Source: Sporolactobacillus sp. STSJ-5 (GTDB lineage: Bacteria; Bacillota; Bacilli; Bacillales; Sporolactobacillaceae). From it: a DNA stretch of 64,000 nt. Made by a program: the position numbers and the translations under genes. The notes under the pieces were generated by a model, which ran no database searches, was not told where the DNA came from, and saw only the letters and a list, made by a program, of their open reading frames with translations. Each line of letters begins with the position of its first letter. The stretch's first letter is position 1. Of the stretch, positions 9,557-18,389 are shown piece by piece. The DNA lies in the NCBI RefSeq assembly GCF_024385605.1, contig NZ_JANFOJ010000003.1, forward strand, positions 62,001-126,000, read 5' to 3'.

Positions 9557-11035
9557 TTGAATGATTTAATCGTTAATGATAGTCTAAATGAAGAAATACT
9601 CATTGATTTTGATCCAGATAGTTTAGTAGAAGAATGGGCAAAAAATTCTGCTTGGTCAATCAGTCTACAAGTTATTAAGACACCGAGGAACGCGGTTACT
9701 TTCGAGATGATACAGAATGAAACAACGATCCTTTATGCAGGGCAAAAATTCGTTATTAAAGGTCTTGAGCCGAAAGCAAGCGGACCGGTAACAATTAAAA
9801 ATATTACTGCACCACATATATATTTCACTTGCCAGGATCATCGACAATATGAAAAGCAAAGCAAGACTTGGACGATTGAAGATGCCATGCATTGGGCGTT
9901 TGATAGTAATGTCTTGGGTTTTACGTGGGAAGTTATCGGAACCTTTCCGCATATTCAAATGGATGAATTCGGTGATGCCAATGCACTGGACATGTTGAAT
10001 AAAATACTGAGCGTCTTTGGCGCTGTTGTAGAAGCGGACAATAAGCATTTAGTGCTGCATCCAGCATCCAGCTGGGGATTGATCACATCAAAGCAGATTC
10101 GGTATCAACACAACACCGACGAGATTAGCGTGTCGATTGATACAAGCAATCTGAAAACGGTCATTCGAGGCTTTGGTGCTCAGAACGAAGATGGATCCTA
10201 TGTGTTTGACCCAATAACGTACACTAGCCCCAATGTTGAAAAGTTTGGTGAACGGCATGCTGAACCGATTCGTGATGATCGCTTTACTAATCCGGAATCA
10301 ATGCAGACCTATTTGCCAACACAGTTGAATGATGAGCCGGAAATAAGTATGACGGTTCCTCTGAAGGTGGATGAAGAAGTAAATCGTGGTGAACATCGGC
10401 TATTAATCTATGAACCCATGGATTTGGATATTGATGTTCAGGTCATTGCTTATAAAAAATATCCAGCAGTTAAAAAAGCACCTGAGGTTACTTTTTCGAA
10501 CAAATCCCAGGACGTTGTTGATGTAATCACTGGTTTTGCGTCAACAACCAAAACAGTCAACAAAGTAATCAGCAGCAGCGGATCAATTAATTCGGATGCA
10601 TTGGGAACGGATATATCGCAAGCAGTGCAAAAAATCAACAGCGTCATCACCAGTGATGGGAATATCGACCTGAACAAATCAGAGGGGCGATTGGACGACA
10701 GCAAGGTGAGTGTTGGCCCTGAGACAACCTTTGCTGAAGGATATGATCCAACAGAAATTCAGATGCCCGGACTAGCCACTCAATCAAAAAATGGATTAAT
10801 GGCTGCAGCGGATAAAAAGAAACTCGATCTCATTGTTGTCGATGATGACGGTCACCCGATAATCACTATCCCAGTCGTCACAGTAACAAAAGACGGGCTC
10901 ATGAAAAAAGAGGATTTTGCCAAACTTGGCAGGATCCTTTTTTCGGGTTCCAACTCAATTGATTTACAAAACATACTTGATACCTTAGAAAATCACGAGC
11001 AACGCATTACAGAACTCGAAGGAGGCACAGAATAA
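9557..11035 (+). CDS. Tail-associated (Tal) prophage endopeptidase-tail protein
   Basis: A 492-residue tail-tip protein. TTG 9557 is the likely start, with AGGAGG at 9543-9548 8 nt upstream. Residues 1 to about 300 have the fold common to Tal and gp27-like baseplate hub proteins, which close the tail tip. Residues about 400-450 contain MPGLATQSKNGLMAAADKKK, a repeat frequent at fibre-attachment points, repeated more loosely as VTKDGLMKKEDFAKL. No clear peptidase site is visible, so a wall-degrading role is not claimed. The frame overlaps the spike gene start by 1 bp. Confidence 0.82.
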   Translation: MNDLIVNDSLNEEILIDFDPDSLVEEWAKNSAWSISLQVIKTPRNAVTFEMIQNETTILYAGQKFVIKGLEPKASGPVTIKNITAPHIYFTCQDHRQYEKQSKTWTIEDAMHWAFDSNVLGFTWEVIGTFPHIQMDEFGDANALDMLNKILSVFGAVVEADNKHLVLHPASSWGLITSKQIRYQHNTDEISVSIDTSNLKTVIRGFGAQNEDGSYVFDPITYTSPNVEKFGERHAEPIRDDRFTNPESMQTYLPTQLNDEPEISMTVPLKVDEEVNRGEHRLLIYEPMDLDIDVQVIAYKKYPAVKKAPEVTFSNKSQDVVDVITGFASTTKTVNKVISSSGSINSDALGTDISQAVQKINSVITSDGNIDLNKSEGRLDDSKVSVGPETTFAEGYDPTEIQMPGLATQSKNGLMAAADKKKLDLIVVDDDGHPIITIPVVTVTKDGLMKKEDFAKLGRILFSGSNSIDLQNILDTLENHEQRITELEGGTE

Positions 11036-12852
11036 TGAAATGGCCATATGTTTTCCAAGCAACCCAGTACATGAAGGAATTTTATACACAACTTGTCGGG
11101 CTATTTAAAAATGTCGGAGACGACATGCAGGAACAGAAGGATCGCGTTGATACTCTTATTCAGGGCACGCCTCAGCCGTCCGAAGTCGTTGATATGCGTC
11201 TTGGTCGAGATGGACAAACCTACCCGGTTGCAAGGGATATGGTGCTTGGAGAGATCGGAAAAACGGAAGCCGCACAGGCGGCAGTCAATGAGGACACTGC
11301 TGCGCAGTTGGCAGATATTGCGATAAATCCTGCTTCGTTCGGAGCGGTTAATGATGGTCAGGTGCATACATTAAGCGAATTTTATTCAACGCTTTCAGCA
11401 GCCCAAGCAATATATCCAGCAGCGACTAGTTTGGATAATAATATCAACGATCTTGCTCTTCAAAAAAGTTTTGATTATTGCCATAACAGCCATTTCCGGT
11501 GCTTGCTTATTGGCTTGTACTATGTGACAGCTTCGCTGAACGCTTACGATGTTCCGATTGATTCTGTACGTAATGATTATGGAGATGGGTCGGATTCTGG
11601 TTTTATTTGTGGTGCCGATGGGATAACTGTACTTACTGTATCAGGAACTGCAATTACGGGAAAACTTGTTCTTTTTGGTAATAATCATATTTCAAATGGA
11701 TTTTTGTCTGATGGCTGTTTACTTGCAAAGCACGGGAAAATAAGAGCCTATAAGTTTGACGGATTTGGCGTGAAAATTAATCGAATCAATGACTCTATTA
11801 TAGAAGATATATCAGTGGAACAGTGTGGAAATGAGAATGAGTACGCAATAAGTATCAATGATGCTGGCGACACCACAAATACATCACATTTCTTAAGAAT
11901 TCAAGCCGAAGACTGTAAATATAAAGCTATTTTTATTTCACCAAATACTTTATGTTGCAAGTTCGATTGCATACATTCTGAAGGAGCACTCGGGGATGGT
12001 GTGAATGTTACATGGCAACTTGGCGGTGATAGTGTCTCATATGACGTTGTTCGGCTGCAAGGTGATGATGCTTTGTGCAAGGCTAATTTATTTGGTGGTA
12101 CGATGTCGTTTAAGTCGTTGAGAATAGAAGGTAATATCGAAACTGTATGGCAAACATCAGGATCTAAACTTTCGATCGAATCGAGTAGTATTCAGGGAAA
12201 CTTTCATCAAGCATTAGGAGATTTTGGTGTATTAAAGGCAACCGGTACTTCATTTCAAGAATTAACAGGCGATCAGAAAAAGAGTAAATATGATACTTGT
12301 ACAATCGATAAATTAACCTGTGGATTAGTGAACAGTGTGACAGATTGGTATGAAGACGCACCAATTTTTGAAAACTGTGAGATTCATGATTTAGATTCTG
12401 CATCAACACAATCTGCTGGCATATTTAAAAATTGTGCCTTTACCTACTGGACGAAATTATTGTATGCGATGATACTTGATCATTGTAAAACTCCTGTATT
12501 AGCTGCTGATGCAACATACAAGAAATTGATACTTATTAAGACAACAATTAATGGCGACCTGCATTCAGGTGGTGGGGTATTAGAAATGTATAATTCGCGT
12601 GTAACGGGAAGTTTACTCAATACAGATCTATCTGATAATCCTGTGAATCCAATAAAAAGATTTATTAATGATAGATCATCGGTTGGTCAGACAGTATCAT
12701 CAGCATTCAACCAATTGCCAACTGCTGGACCTTACTTTACAGGCGAAAAATCATACTATCTAAATCCATCTTCAGGAGGTTTTATCGGCTTTGTTGTTAT
12801 CGCAGGAGGAGATCCGGGAACGATAAAAGAATTTGGACAAATTAGTGCATAA
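11035..12852 (+). CDS. Tail spike / receptor-binding protein with pectate-lyase-like beta-helix
   Basis: A 605-residue protein at the adsorption-device position. The first 110 residues are a helical attachment domain that includes RLGRDGQTYPVARDMVLGEI, as in other Bacillus tail fibres. From about residue 100 a right-handed beta-helix begins (FGAVNDGQVHTLSEFY, the tail-spike analogue of the GDG-x-x-D-D pectate lyase 3 entry motif), with repeated short strands to about 560. Such spikes bind or depolymerise surface polysaccharide; no catalytic residues were assigned. The adjacent polysaccharide-modifying cargo genes make a surface-glycan receptor likely. Confidence 0.78.
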   Translation: MKWPYVFQATQYMKEFYTQLVGLFKNVGDDMQEQKDRVDTLIQGTPQPSEVVDMRLGRDGQTYPVARDMVLGEIGKTEAAQAAVNEDTAAQLADIAINPASFGAVNDGQVHTLSEFYSTLSAAQAIYPAATSLDNNINDLALQKSFDYCHNSHFRCLLIGLYYVTASLNAYDVPIDSVRNDYGDGSDSGFICGADGITVLTVSGTAITGKLVLFGNNHISNGFLSDGCLLAKHGKIRAYKFDGFGVKINRINDSIIEDISVEQCGNENEYAISINDAGDTTNTSHFLRIQAEDCKYKAIFISPNTLCCKFDCIHSEGALGDGVNVTWQLGGDSVSYDVVRLQGDDALCKANLFGGTMSFKSLRIEGNIETVWQTSGSKLSIESSSIQGNFHQALGDFGVLKATGTSFQELTGDQKKSKYDTCTIDKLTCGLVNSVTDWYEDAPIFENCEIHDLDSASTQSAGIFKNCAFTYWTKLLYAMILDHCKTPVLAADATYKKLILIKTTINGDLHSGGGVLEMYNSRVTGSLLNTDLSDNPVNPIKRFINDRSSVGQTVSSAFNQLPTAGPYFTGEKSYYLNPSSGGFIGFVVIAGGDPGTIKEFGQISA

Positions 12853-12867
12853 TGGGGGTTTTTAATA

Positions 12868-13164
12868 ATGGGATTATTACTGAATCAAGCGACATTTGAC
12901 ACAGGTATCACACTAAATAATGTGTATGTACGCGTGTATACCGTATCCGGTGGTAAAGATGCTGGAAAAATTATAGCAGATTTTTTTAAATCGCGAGATG
13001 ATGCTACAAATGGAGCACGTGCTCTAAAAACTGAAATTATTGGGATAACTTTTGATGTTACATCTTCAGCAAAAAATTTTGTGATCCAAGCATATGACTC
13101 ACTGAAAACGTTAACGGAATTTCAGGGCGCAATGGATATTATGGAATCTGGTCAATCAATATAA
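12868..13164 (+). CDS. Small tail/baseplate protein of unknown function (98 aa)
   Basis: A 98-residue protein starting at ATG 12868, 15 bp after the spike gene. It has alternating beta strands (FDTGITLNNVYVRVYTVSGG) and no membrane segment or known catalytic motif. Small proteins with this look (short beta domain after a fibre gene) are often fibre chaperones or baseplate decorations. That role is inferred from position only. Confidence 0.65.
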   Translation: MGLLLNQATFDTGITLNNVYVRVYTVSGGKDAGKIIADFFKSRDDATNGARALKTEIIGITFDVTSSAKNFVIQAYDSLKTLTEFQGAMDIMESGQSI

Positions 13165-13195
13165 TTTAGAAAATTAGTTTACCTGTGTCATTTAA

Positions 13196-13226
13196 AATAT
13201 TATTATTAAATTAAAATAATAATATT
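13196..13226. repeat. Perfect 12-bp inverted repeat before AT-rich cargo
   Basis: AATATTATTATT at 13196-13207 and AATAATAATATT at 13215-13226 are exact reverse complements around a 7-nt loop. The repeat sits between the last tail gene and the first cargo gene. With no G or C in the stem it is a weak hairpin; it may mark an insertion boundary or a promoter/operator zone. Confidence 0.5.
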
Positions 13227-13238
13227 GGAGCAGATGAT

Positions 13239-14516
13239 ATGAACGAGTTAGAAATAAATAGAAAAAAATATTGCTTGCCTATTCTTTTACTTTGCCTATT
13301 TTTGATTGTATTTCCCAAGGGAGGGTTTAAAGCTGGGGCAGTACCGTTAACATTTGGCTATATGTTGCTTGCTCTATTCTTTCTCATTTCCCTAGTTGGA
13401 ATTTTGTTAAGAAAAGAAAGGGTGATACGAAGTAATATTATTATTGTGATTTTTTCAACCATTCCATTTCAGATATTAATTTTGCTGAACTTTTATAGCA
13501 ATGGAGTTTCTAATTTAGGAATGGCTATTTCGATGATCGCTTCTTTTATTTTTTTGCCATGGGCAATGATTATGGTTTTTGAATATTATCTAAATAAGAT
13601 GAGTTATAGTTACTTATTTAAGATGATTAAATGGTCTGTATTTATAATTGCAATTTACGGGATCTTCTTGTTCTTGTATTTCCAGGCGACAGGAAAATAT
13701 TTTGAAATTCCTTATTTAACGGTGAATATCGATGATGCGGGGACATTAACTGATAAATATAATATGAGGGGAGATATATCAAAATTAATTTCAACATATA
13801 ATAATGGTAATATTTATGGTATTTCTTTACTTATTATTCTTCCGCTTTATTCTTATCTTGAAAATAGCAAGGTGAAGAAAATAATTGTCAATTTGTCGAT
13901 TGTTCTCACTTTGTCAAGAACGGTATGGGTAGGGTTATTCATTTATTATTTACTAAAAATAGTATATATTAACAAATCAAAGATAAAAGCTGTACTTTTT
14001 GGGATTGTGGGAATATCCGGATTTTTCTTTGCCATTACAAAGCTATTAGATTTAATGCAAATGAACTCTTCATTCATATTGGATTCATCCATGGGTGGGA
14101 GATCCGAACAATTTCAATTGCTAAAGAGTATAGGTTTATTTTCCTACGTACCTTTTGATGGAATTGGTGAAATAACCTATGTTTTTATACTTGAGTTTTT
14201 TGGGGTAATAGGGATAATCTTTTTTACTTTGGCTATGTGTACACCGATAATCCTGCATTTTATGAAATTTAACTCTTTTAGTAAATCAGAATATAAAAAG
14301 AGTCTTGTTTCAGGACTGATTATTTATTTACTAATTTCCTGTTCGGATGGAGCGGTACAGTATATTCCTGTAATGGTTTTTTATTGGTTCGTTGTTGGGT
14401 TACTACTATCGGGAAATCCTGACTTTAAAACTACAGTAGTGAATCATGATACTATTAACAAAGTGAAATCTAAAAGCAGAAAGCGACTGTTACCAAAGAT
14501 CGTTTGGTCAAAGTAG
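13239..14516 (+). CDS. Multi-pass membrane protein, O-antigen ligase/polymerase-like
   Basis: A 425-residue, AT-rich gene product with about ten to twelve hydrophobic helices and a larger extracellular loop after about residue 150, the layout of Wzy/WaaL-type O-antigen polymerases and ligases. A segment near residue 225 (LSIVLTLSRTVWVGLFIYY) resembles the conserved S-R-(S/T)-x-W block of that superfamily. Codon use is much more A/T-rich than the flanking tail genes, so it was probably acquired separately as lysogenic-conversion cargo. A likely effect is altering a surface polysaccharide or teichoic acid and blocking superinfection. The substrate is unknown. Confidence 0.62.
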   Translation: MNELEINRKKYCLPILLLCLFLIVFPKGGFKAGAVPLTFGYMLLALFFLISLVGILLRKERVIRSNIIIVIFSTIPFQILILLNFYSNGVSNLGMAISMIASFIFLPWAMIMVFEYYLNKMSYSYLFKMIKWSVFIIAIYGIFLFLYFQATGKYFEIPYLTVNIDDAGTLTDKYNMRGDISKLISTYNNGNIYGISLLIILPLYSYLENSKVKKIIVNLSIVLTLSRTVWVGLFIYYLLKIVYINKSKIKAVLFGIVGISGFFFAITKLLDLMQMNSSFILDSSMGGRSEQFQLLKSIGLFSYVPFDGIGEITYVFILEFFGVIGIIFFTLAMCTPIILHFMKFNSFSKSEYKKSLVSGLIIYLLISCSDGAVQYIPVMVFYWFVVGLLLSGNPDFKTTVVNHDTINKVKSKSRKRLLPKIVWSK

Positions 14517-14535
14517 GCACAAAGGCGGTTAAGAC

Positions 14536-15261
14536 ATGAAAAAGCTGAAAATTATTTTCACTGCATCATTAGTAATTAACATCTTATTTTTGCTATTGTC
14601 TGGAATTTTAATTTATAAAAAAGGAGGAATTTCTTATATAACAAATAAAATAACTAACCAACCATCGAAAACATTGTTTCCATATTACTATGATAGAAAA
14701 GATCTATTTTCTCAGTTAAAATTGAGTAATAGTGATATTGTTTTCTTGGGTGATAGTCTTACTGATTATAATGAATGGTCTGAATCATTTAATCATAATT
14801 CTAGCATAGTTAATAGAGGGATTGCTGGGGATAGAATTTGGGGCGTATATGATCGGCTTGACGAAATAACATCTGGCCATCCCAAAAAAATATTTTTAAT
14901 GATCGGAATAAATGATCTGGGTAACGGTGAAAGCATAAGTAGCATTGTTACTTATTACCAAAAAATAATTGATACTGTTAAGAAGAAAACACCGAAAACA
15001 GATTTAATAATTCAGAGCAATCTTCCAGTTAATGATAGGAAGAACACACAAGCATTACCGGGAGTAAAGAATAGTGATATCATTAAGCTGAATGAACAAG
15101 TCAAACAATTGACGGATAAGAAGAATGTAACATTCATTAATTTATATCCTCTTTTTGTGAAAAAAGGGGAAATGAATCCAAGCTTAACAACTGATGGTGT
15201 TCATCTTAATGCCAAAGGATATACGATTTGGGAAAATGTAATTAGAAAGCATGTCCAATAA
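14536..15261 (+). CDS. SGNH/GDSL-type esterase, membrane-anchored
   Basis: A 241-residue protein with an N-terminal transmembrane anchor (residues about 5-27) and an extracellular SGNH hydrolase domain. Block I is VFLGDSLTDYNEW (catalytic Ser), block II is NRGIAGDRIWG, block III is LMIGINDLG, and block V is TTDGVHLNAKGY with the catalytic Asp and His. The family removes or transfers acyl groups from carbohydrates and lipids. It lies 19 bp after the O-antigen-ligase-like gene and shares its AT-rich codon use, so the two probably act together on surface glycans. A terminator follows. Confidence 0.85.
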   Translation: MKKLKIIFTASLVINILFLLLSGILIYKKGGISYITNKITNQPSKTLFPYYYDRKDLFSQLKLSNSDIVFLGDSLTDYNEWSESFNHNSSIVNRGIAGDRIWGVYDRLDEITSGHPKKIFLMIGINDLGNGESISSIVTYYQKIIDTVKKKTPKTDLIIQSNLPVNDRKNTQALPGVKNSDIIKLNEQVKQLTDKKNVTFINLYPLFVKKGEMNPSLTTDGVHLNAKGYTIWENVIRKHVQ

Positions 15262-15295
15262 GGACGCTACTGCGCAACAAGAGAAATGATTAATT

Positions 15296-15320
15296 AGAGA
15301 CCAATTTTGGTCTCTTTTTT
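15296..15320 (+). terminator. Rho-independent terminator after cargo pair
   Basis: AGAGACC (15296-15302), loop AATTTT, GGTCTCT (15309-15315), then a run of T. It closes the O-antigen-ligase/SGNH unit. Confidence 0.85.
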
Positions 15321-15354
15321 ACTATCATAATGCCTATACATACCATACTTATGC

Positions 15355-15360
15355 TACAAT
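15355..15360 (+). promoter_or_regulatory. Extended -10 promoter for HNH/XRE gene
   Basis: TACAAT at 15355-15360 is preceded by TGC, giving an extended -10 (TGCTACAAT). No clear -35 box is present. It lies 36 bp upstream of the ATG, just after the terminator, so the nuclease gene has its own promoter. Confidence 0.55.
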
Positions 15361-15396
15361 AAATGTATCAAAAGTATGGCAAAGGTGGCAATATCA

Positions 15397-16152
15397 ATGA
15401 GTGAGCTTTGGAAAGATGTTGCAGGCTATGATGGTATTTATCAAGTTAGCGATCATGGACAAGTCAGGAGCTTAGACAGGAAGGTCAAAAATAAAAATGG
15501 AATATATAATAAACCAATCAAAGGGAAAACATTAGCACAGCATCAGGACAGGAACGGATATATGTATTGTTACTTTTCAGTTGATGGGCATGGAAAAAAC
15601 GTAAAGGTACACAGAATTGTATGTCGAGCCTTTCATGGCGAACCATTTGTAGGTGCCGTTGCAAATCATATTGATGGTAACAAAGGTAACAACAGTGCCA
15701 ATAATCTTGAATGGTGTTCCAATCAGGAAAACACTGGACATGCTATAAAAACTGGGCTTTGGAAAAACATAGGTGAAGCGGCTAGCTCCGACGTCTTAAC
15801 AGAAAAACAAGTATTAGAAATAAGAAACAATCACACTGATTCATATGATGAACTTGCGCGGATGTACGGAATATCTAAGGCATCCATTGCAGATATTAAG
15901 AAGTTTAGAAGCTGGAAACAGCTTGGCGGTGATGAATTTTTAACAGTTCCCGACAGTGCAAAGCTAAAACTCGGTCTGGAAATAAGAAAAGTAAGGAAAG
16001 AAAATAAAATGACGATTGTAAGCTTTGCTTCTTCTCTAGGTGTTTCTAGATACACTGTCATGAGATGGGAAAGTGGAAAAATGGCTCCAATGGATGGAAC
16101 ATTAAGAAATTTAATTGAGAAATATAATTTGCAATTAGACAAAGCAAAATAA
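15397..16152 (+). CDS. HNH endonuclease (NUMOD4/HNH_3) fused to XRE-type HTH
   Basis: A 251-residue protein; ATG 15397 is chosen because AAAGGTGG lies 8 nt upstream. Residues 1-50 form a NUMOD4 DNA-binding module (WKDVAGYDGIYQVSDHGQVR). Residues about 60-115 form an HNH nuclease (VHRIVCRAFHG, then NHIDGNKGNNSANNLEW). A second helix-turn-helix lies near 130-165. The C-terminal 60 residues form an XRE-like HTH (SFASSLGVSRYTVMRWESGK). Most phage homing nucleases of this class end after the third module, so the XRE tail is unusual and could give self-regulation or host promoter binding. It lies between cargo and lysis genes. Confidence 0.85.
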   Translation: MSELWKDVAGYDGIYQVSDHGQVRSLDRKVKNKNGIYNKPIKGKTLAQHQDRNGYMYCYFSVDGHGKNVKVHRIVCRAFHGEPFVGAVANHIDGNKGNNSANNLEWCSNQENTGHAIKTGLWKNIGEAASSDVLTEKQVLEIRNNHTDSYDELARMYGISKASIADIKKFRSWKQLGGDEFLTVPDSAKLKLGLEIRKVRKENKMTIVSFASSLGVSRYTVMRWESGKMAPMDGTLRNLIEKYNLQLDKAK

Positions 16153-16170
16153 TACTTGGGAGCATGACAA

Positions 16171-16659
16171 ATGAATCATGACCAGATTGTCCAACAATTG
16201 AATGACCTAAACAATCAATTACAAGGCATACAGAGTAGCACACAATTTGTTATAGAGACAATGTTAGCGATCCTTGGACTAGTTCTAGTTGCATTGCCAT
16301 TTGCGATTAAGTTTTTTGTTGACTGGAAAGTAGATAAAGAACTTAACAAGAGAATTATTCAGATCATGAATAATAATCCACCATTTTATCATGCTGAAGG
16401 ATTTGAACAACCGGATGATGAAAAACTGATCTACTTTGCATCTCATATTCAAGGTATTGAACAACTTAATCCGGAAACGGTATTATTCATAAATGTTATC
16501 CCGGAATCGAATACTGCAGGTGGATTAAAGGATGTTATTTATGGAGAGATACAAATGAATAAAGATCAACGGCCATGTTTATTCATAAATGGTTATTTTC
16601 CAAATAATAAGAAGATACGCTACTCTGTACAATGGCAAAGAACAGAAGTCATTAAATAA
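16171..16659 (+). CDS. Single-pass membrane protein of unknown function (162 aa)
   Basis: Residues 1-25 are a Gln/Asn-rich amphipathic helix (QQLNDLNNQLQGIQS), 28-50 a transmembrane helix (TMLAILGLVLVALPFAIKFF), and the rest a soluble alpha/beta domain of about 110 residues with no recognised motif. It lies 18 bp after the HNH/XRE gene and before a terminator, so the two may be co-transcribed. Position before the holin allows a lysis-accessory or superinfection-exclusion role, but neither is shown. Confidence 0.6.
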   Translation: MNHDQIVQQLNDLNNQLQGIQSSTQFVIETMLAILGLVLVALPFAIKFFVDWKVDKELNKRIIQIMNNNPPFYHAEGFEQPDDEKLIYFASHIQGIEQLNPETVLFINVIPESNTAGGLKDVIYGEIQMNKDQRPCLFINGYFPNNKKIRYSVQWQRTEVIK

Positions 16660-16690
16660 TCAACACCGGAAGTACCTGGTGCAATACACA

Positions 16691-16714
16691 AAAGAGCCTT
16701 TGGGCTCTTTTTTG
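16691..16714 (+). terminator. Rho-independent terminator upstream of lysis genes
   Basis: AAGAGCC (16692-16698), loop TTTG, GGCTCTT (16703-16709), followed by T residues. Confidence 0.85.
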
Positions 16715-16746
16715 CGTACCCCAATAAAGGAGGATAGCTTTTGCTA

Positions 16747-16771
16747 AGACCCGAGGCGGGTCTATTTTTTA
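16747..16771 (+). terminator. Second hairpin before holin gene
   Basis: AGACCCG (16747-16753), AGG loop, CGGGTCT (16757-16763), then ATTTTTT. Two terminator-like hairpins in 80 bp before the holin suggest that lysis expression depends on read-through or antitermination. Confidence 0.7.
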
Positions 16772-16817
16772 TGCTCAAATTTAAAATCTTAAACTTTTTA
16801 TATGAGGAGGCGTCATC

Positions 16818-17216
16818 ATGAATTCGTTGGAATTTATCTATCGTTCTGCTGCAGTTCTGCTTGGGGCAGCTGTCGGCTATCTATTTGGAGGTTGGTCCAT
16901 GCTGATCAGTATTTTGGTTGCTTTCATCGTTATTGACTATGTTTCAGGAGTTGTGGCAGCGGCCTATCTAGGCAAGCTATCATCTAGCGTTGGATTTCAT
17001 GGCATTGCCAAAAAAGTCATGATCATTATTGTTGTAGCTGCCGCTCATTTAGCTGATCAAGCCTTAGGCACCGAGCACATTGCACGCGACGCGGTAATCT
17101 TTTTTTACCTGGCAAACGAGCTATTAAGCATCATTGAAAACGCTGGCAAAACCGGTTTGCCAGTACCGGATCAGATTACTAAACTCGTAGAAATTTTGAA
17201 AGGTGGGAAAAAATAA
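16818..17216 (+). CDS. Holin, phage_holin_4 (TcdE/Cph1-like) family
   Basis: A 132-residue protein with three hydrophobic segments (about 7-25, 28-50 and 66-85). It has the family signature in VIDYVSGVVAAAYLGKLSS followed by HGIAKKVMIIIVVAAAHLAD and FFYLANELLSIIENAGKTG. Holins accumulate in the membrane and open holes at a set time so the endolysin reaches the wall. ATG 16818 follows GAGGAGG. The stop overlaps the endolysin start (TAATG). Confidence 0.93.
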   Translation: MNSLEFIYRSAAVLLGAAVGYLFGGWSMLISILVAFIVIDYVSGVVAAAYLGKLSSSVGFHGIAKKVMIIIVVAAAHLADQALGTEHIARDAVIFFYLANELLSIIENAGKTGLPVPDQITKLVEILKGGKK

Positions 17217-18241
17217 TGAGTGTAAAAGCTATGGATTGTGCTACAAAGTTAAGCGCTGAAAAAGCAAATGATCTCTATGCAGCAGGAATTCGATTGGTTG
17301 GGCGGTATATTGGCAGTCCGTCCAGTTGGAAGACGCTTGAAACAGCAGAGGTAAAAGCATTACAAGCAGTAGGCATTAAAATTTATTCGATTCGACAGAC
17401 GACCAATAATGTGGCGTCTTTTTTTAATTACGCAAAAGGAGTTTCTGAGGCCAAGGAAGCCGAGACTTGGGCGCACAGCATTAATCAACCGAATGGAACA
17501 GCTATTTACTTCTCGGTTGATTTTGACGCTAAGGGATCCGCTCTGGCCGCTGTCAAACAATTTTTTAAAGGTGTGGATGAGACGCTTAAGGATTACAAAG
17601 TAGGTGTCTATGGCTCTTACGGCGTGATCGAAGCGCTGAGTGAAACAACGTACACCGATTACTATTTCCAGACATATGCATGGAGCGGCGGGAAGGTAAG
17701 CAAGTATGCGGATCTGTACCAATATAAAAATGGCCAAACTATTGCCGATGTCACCGTTGATTACAACGAGATTAAAGGCAATGCAGGAGAGTGGGAAGCT
17801 GTCGCAAGCAAAGAGGACAAGCCAAAGACATCCAGTGTGAAAAAGAAAAATCAGTCCGTCCCAGATTCGTACATTGTGAAATCTGGTGATACATTGTCTG
17901 AAATTGGTGCTCGATACGGCATTGCCTATCAGGACATCAAACTTTGGAATGGTCTTAAATCTGATCTGATTTTGCCTGGTCAAAAACTGAAAATGAAAAA
18001 GGCTGCACCCGTAAAGAGTAAGCCAAACAAGAGTGGGTCATCAGTCGTTCCCTACCCAGGACACCTGATCAAGAAGGGCAGTACCGGCAAGGATGTCGAA
18101 CGGATCCAGCATGCATTGGGAATCAAAGTTGACGGGATCTTTGGCAAACAAACTGAAGTTGCAGTCCAGGCGTATCAGCAGCGTCACGGATTATCTGTTG
18201 ATGGTATTGTCGGTATTCAGACCTGGAACACTTTGTTTTGA
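17216..18241 (+). CDS. Modular endolysin: DUF1906 glycosidase-like, LysM, PG_binding_1
   Basis: A 341-residue lysis enzyme translated with the holin. Residues 1 to about 195 form a DUF1906 (Rv2525c-like, TIM-barrel, GH25-related) domain with acidic pocket residues in AIYFSVDFDAKG and KVGVYGSYGVIE. Residues about 218-262 form a LysM domain (YIVKSGDTLSEIGARYGI). Residues about 280-341 form a PG_binding_1 domain (GSTGKDVERIQHALGIKVDG, ending W-N-T-L-F). There is no signal peptide, consistent with holin-dependent release. Its last 65 residues are strikingly like those of the chromosomal amidase at 51085, pointing to domain exchange between prophage and host. Confidence 0.9.
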   Translation: MSVKAMDCATKLSAEKANDLYAAGIRLVGRYIGSPSSWKTLETAEVKALQAVGIKIYSIRQTTNNVASFFNYAKGVSEAKEAETWAHSINQPNGTAIYFSVDFDAKGSALAAVKQFFKGVDETLKDYKVGVYGSYGVIEALSETTYTDYYFQTYAWSGGKVSKYADLYQYKNGQTIADVTVDYNEIKGNAGEWEAVASKEDKPKTSSVKKKNQSVPDSYIVKSGDTLSEIGARYGIAYQDIKLWNGLKSDLILPGQKLKMKKAAPVKSKPNKSGSSVVPYPGHLIKKGSTGKDVERIQHALGIKVDGIFGKQTEVAVQAYQQRHGLSVDGIVGIQTWNTLF

Positions 18242-18266
18242 CATAACTGTAAGAACACATATATCA

Positions 18267-18288
18267 TACCCGGCTATGCCGGGATACA
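18267..18288. repeat. GC-rich hairpin after endolysin
   Basis: CCCGGC-TAT-GCCGGG with short A/T flanks lies just after the endolysin stop. It lacks a good T run on the + strand, so it may be a weak terminator or an mRNA 3' stabiliser. Confidence 0.45.
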
Positions 18289-18389
18289 TAAAAAATAATT
18301 ATTAATAATAATTAGTATTGAAGGACTATGTAAAAATAATGTCGAATTACCTTAACTGAAGAATCTTTTCAGATAGGGTGATGTATCAT

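Noticed and set aside
16741-16821. 27-codon frame from TTG 16741 behind AAGGAGG
   Set aside because: A terminator hairpin occupies its start and the product resembles nothing known; XkdX-like was considered but the match is too weak.
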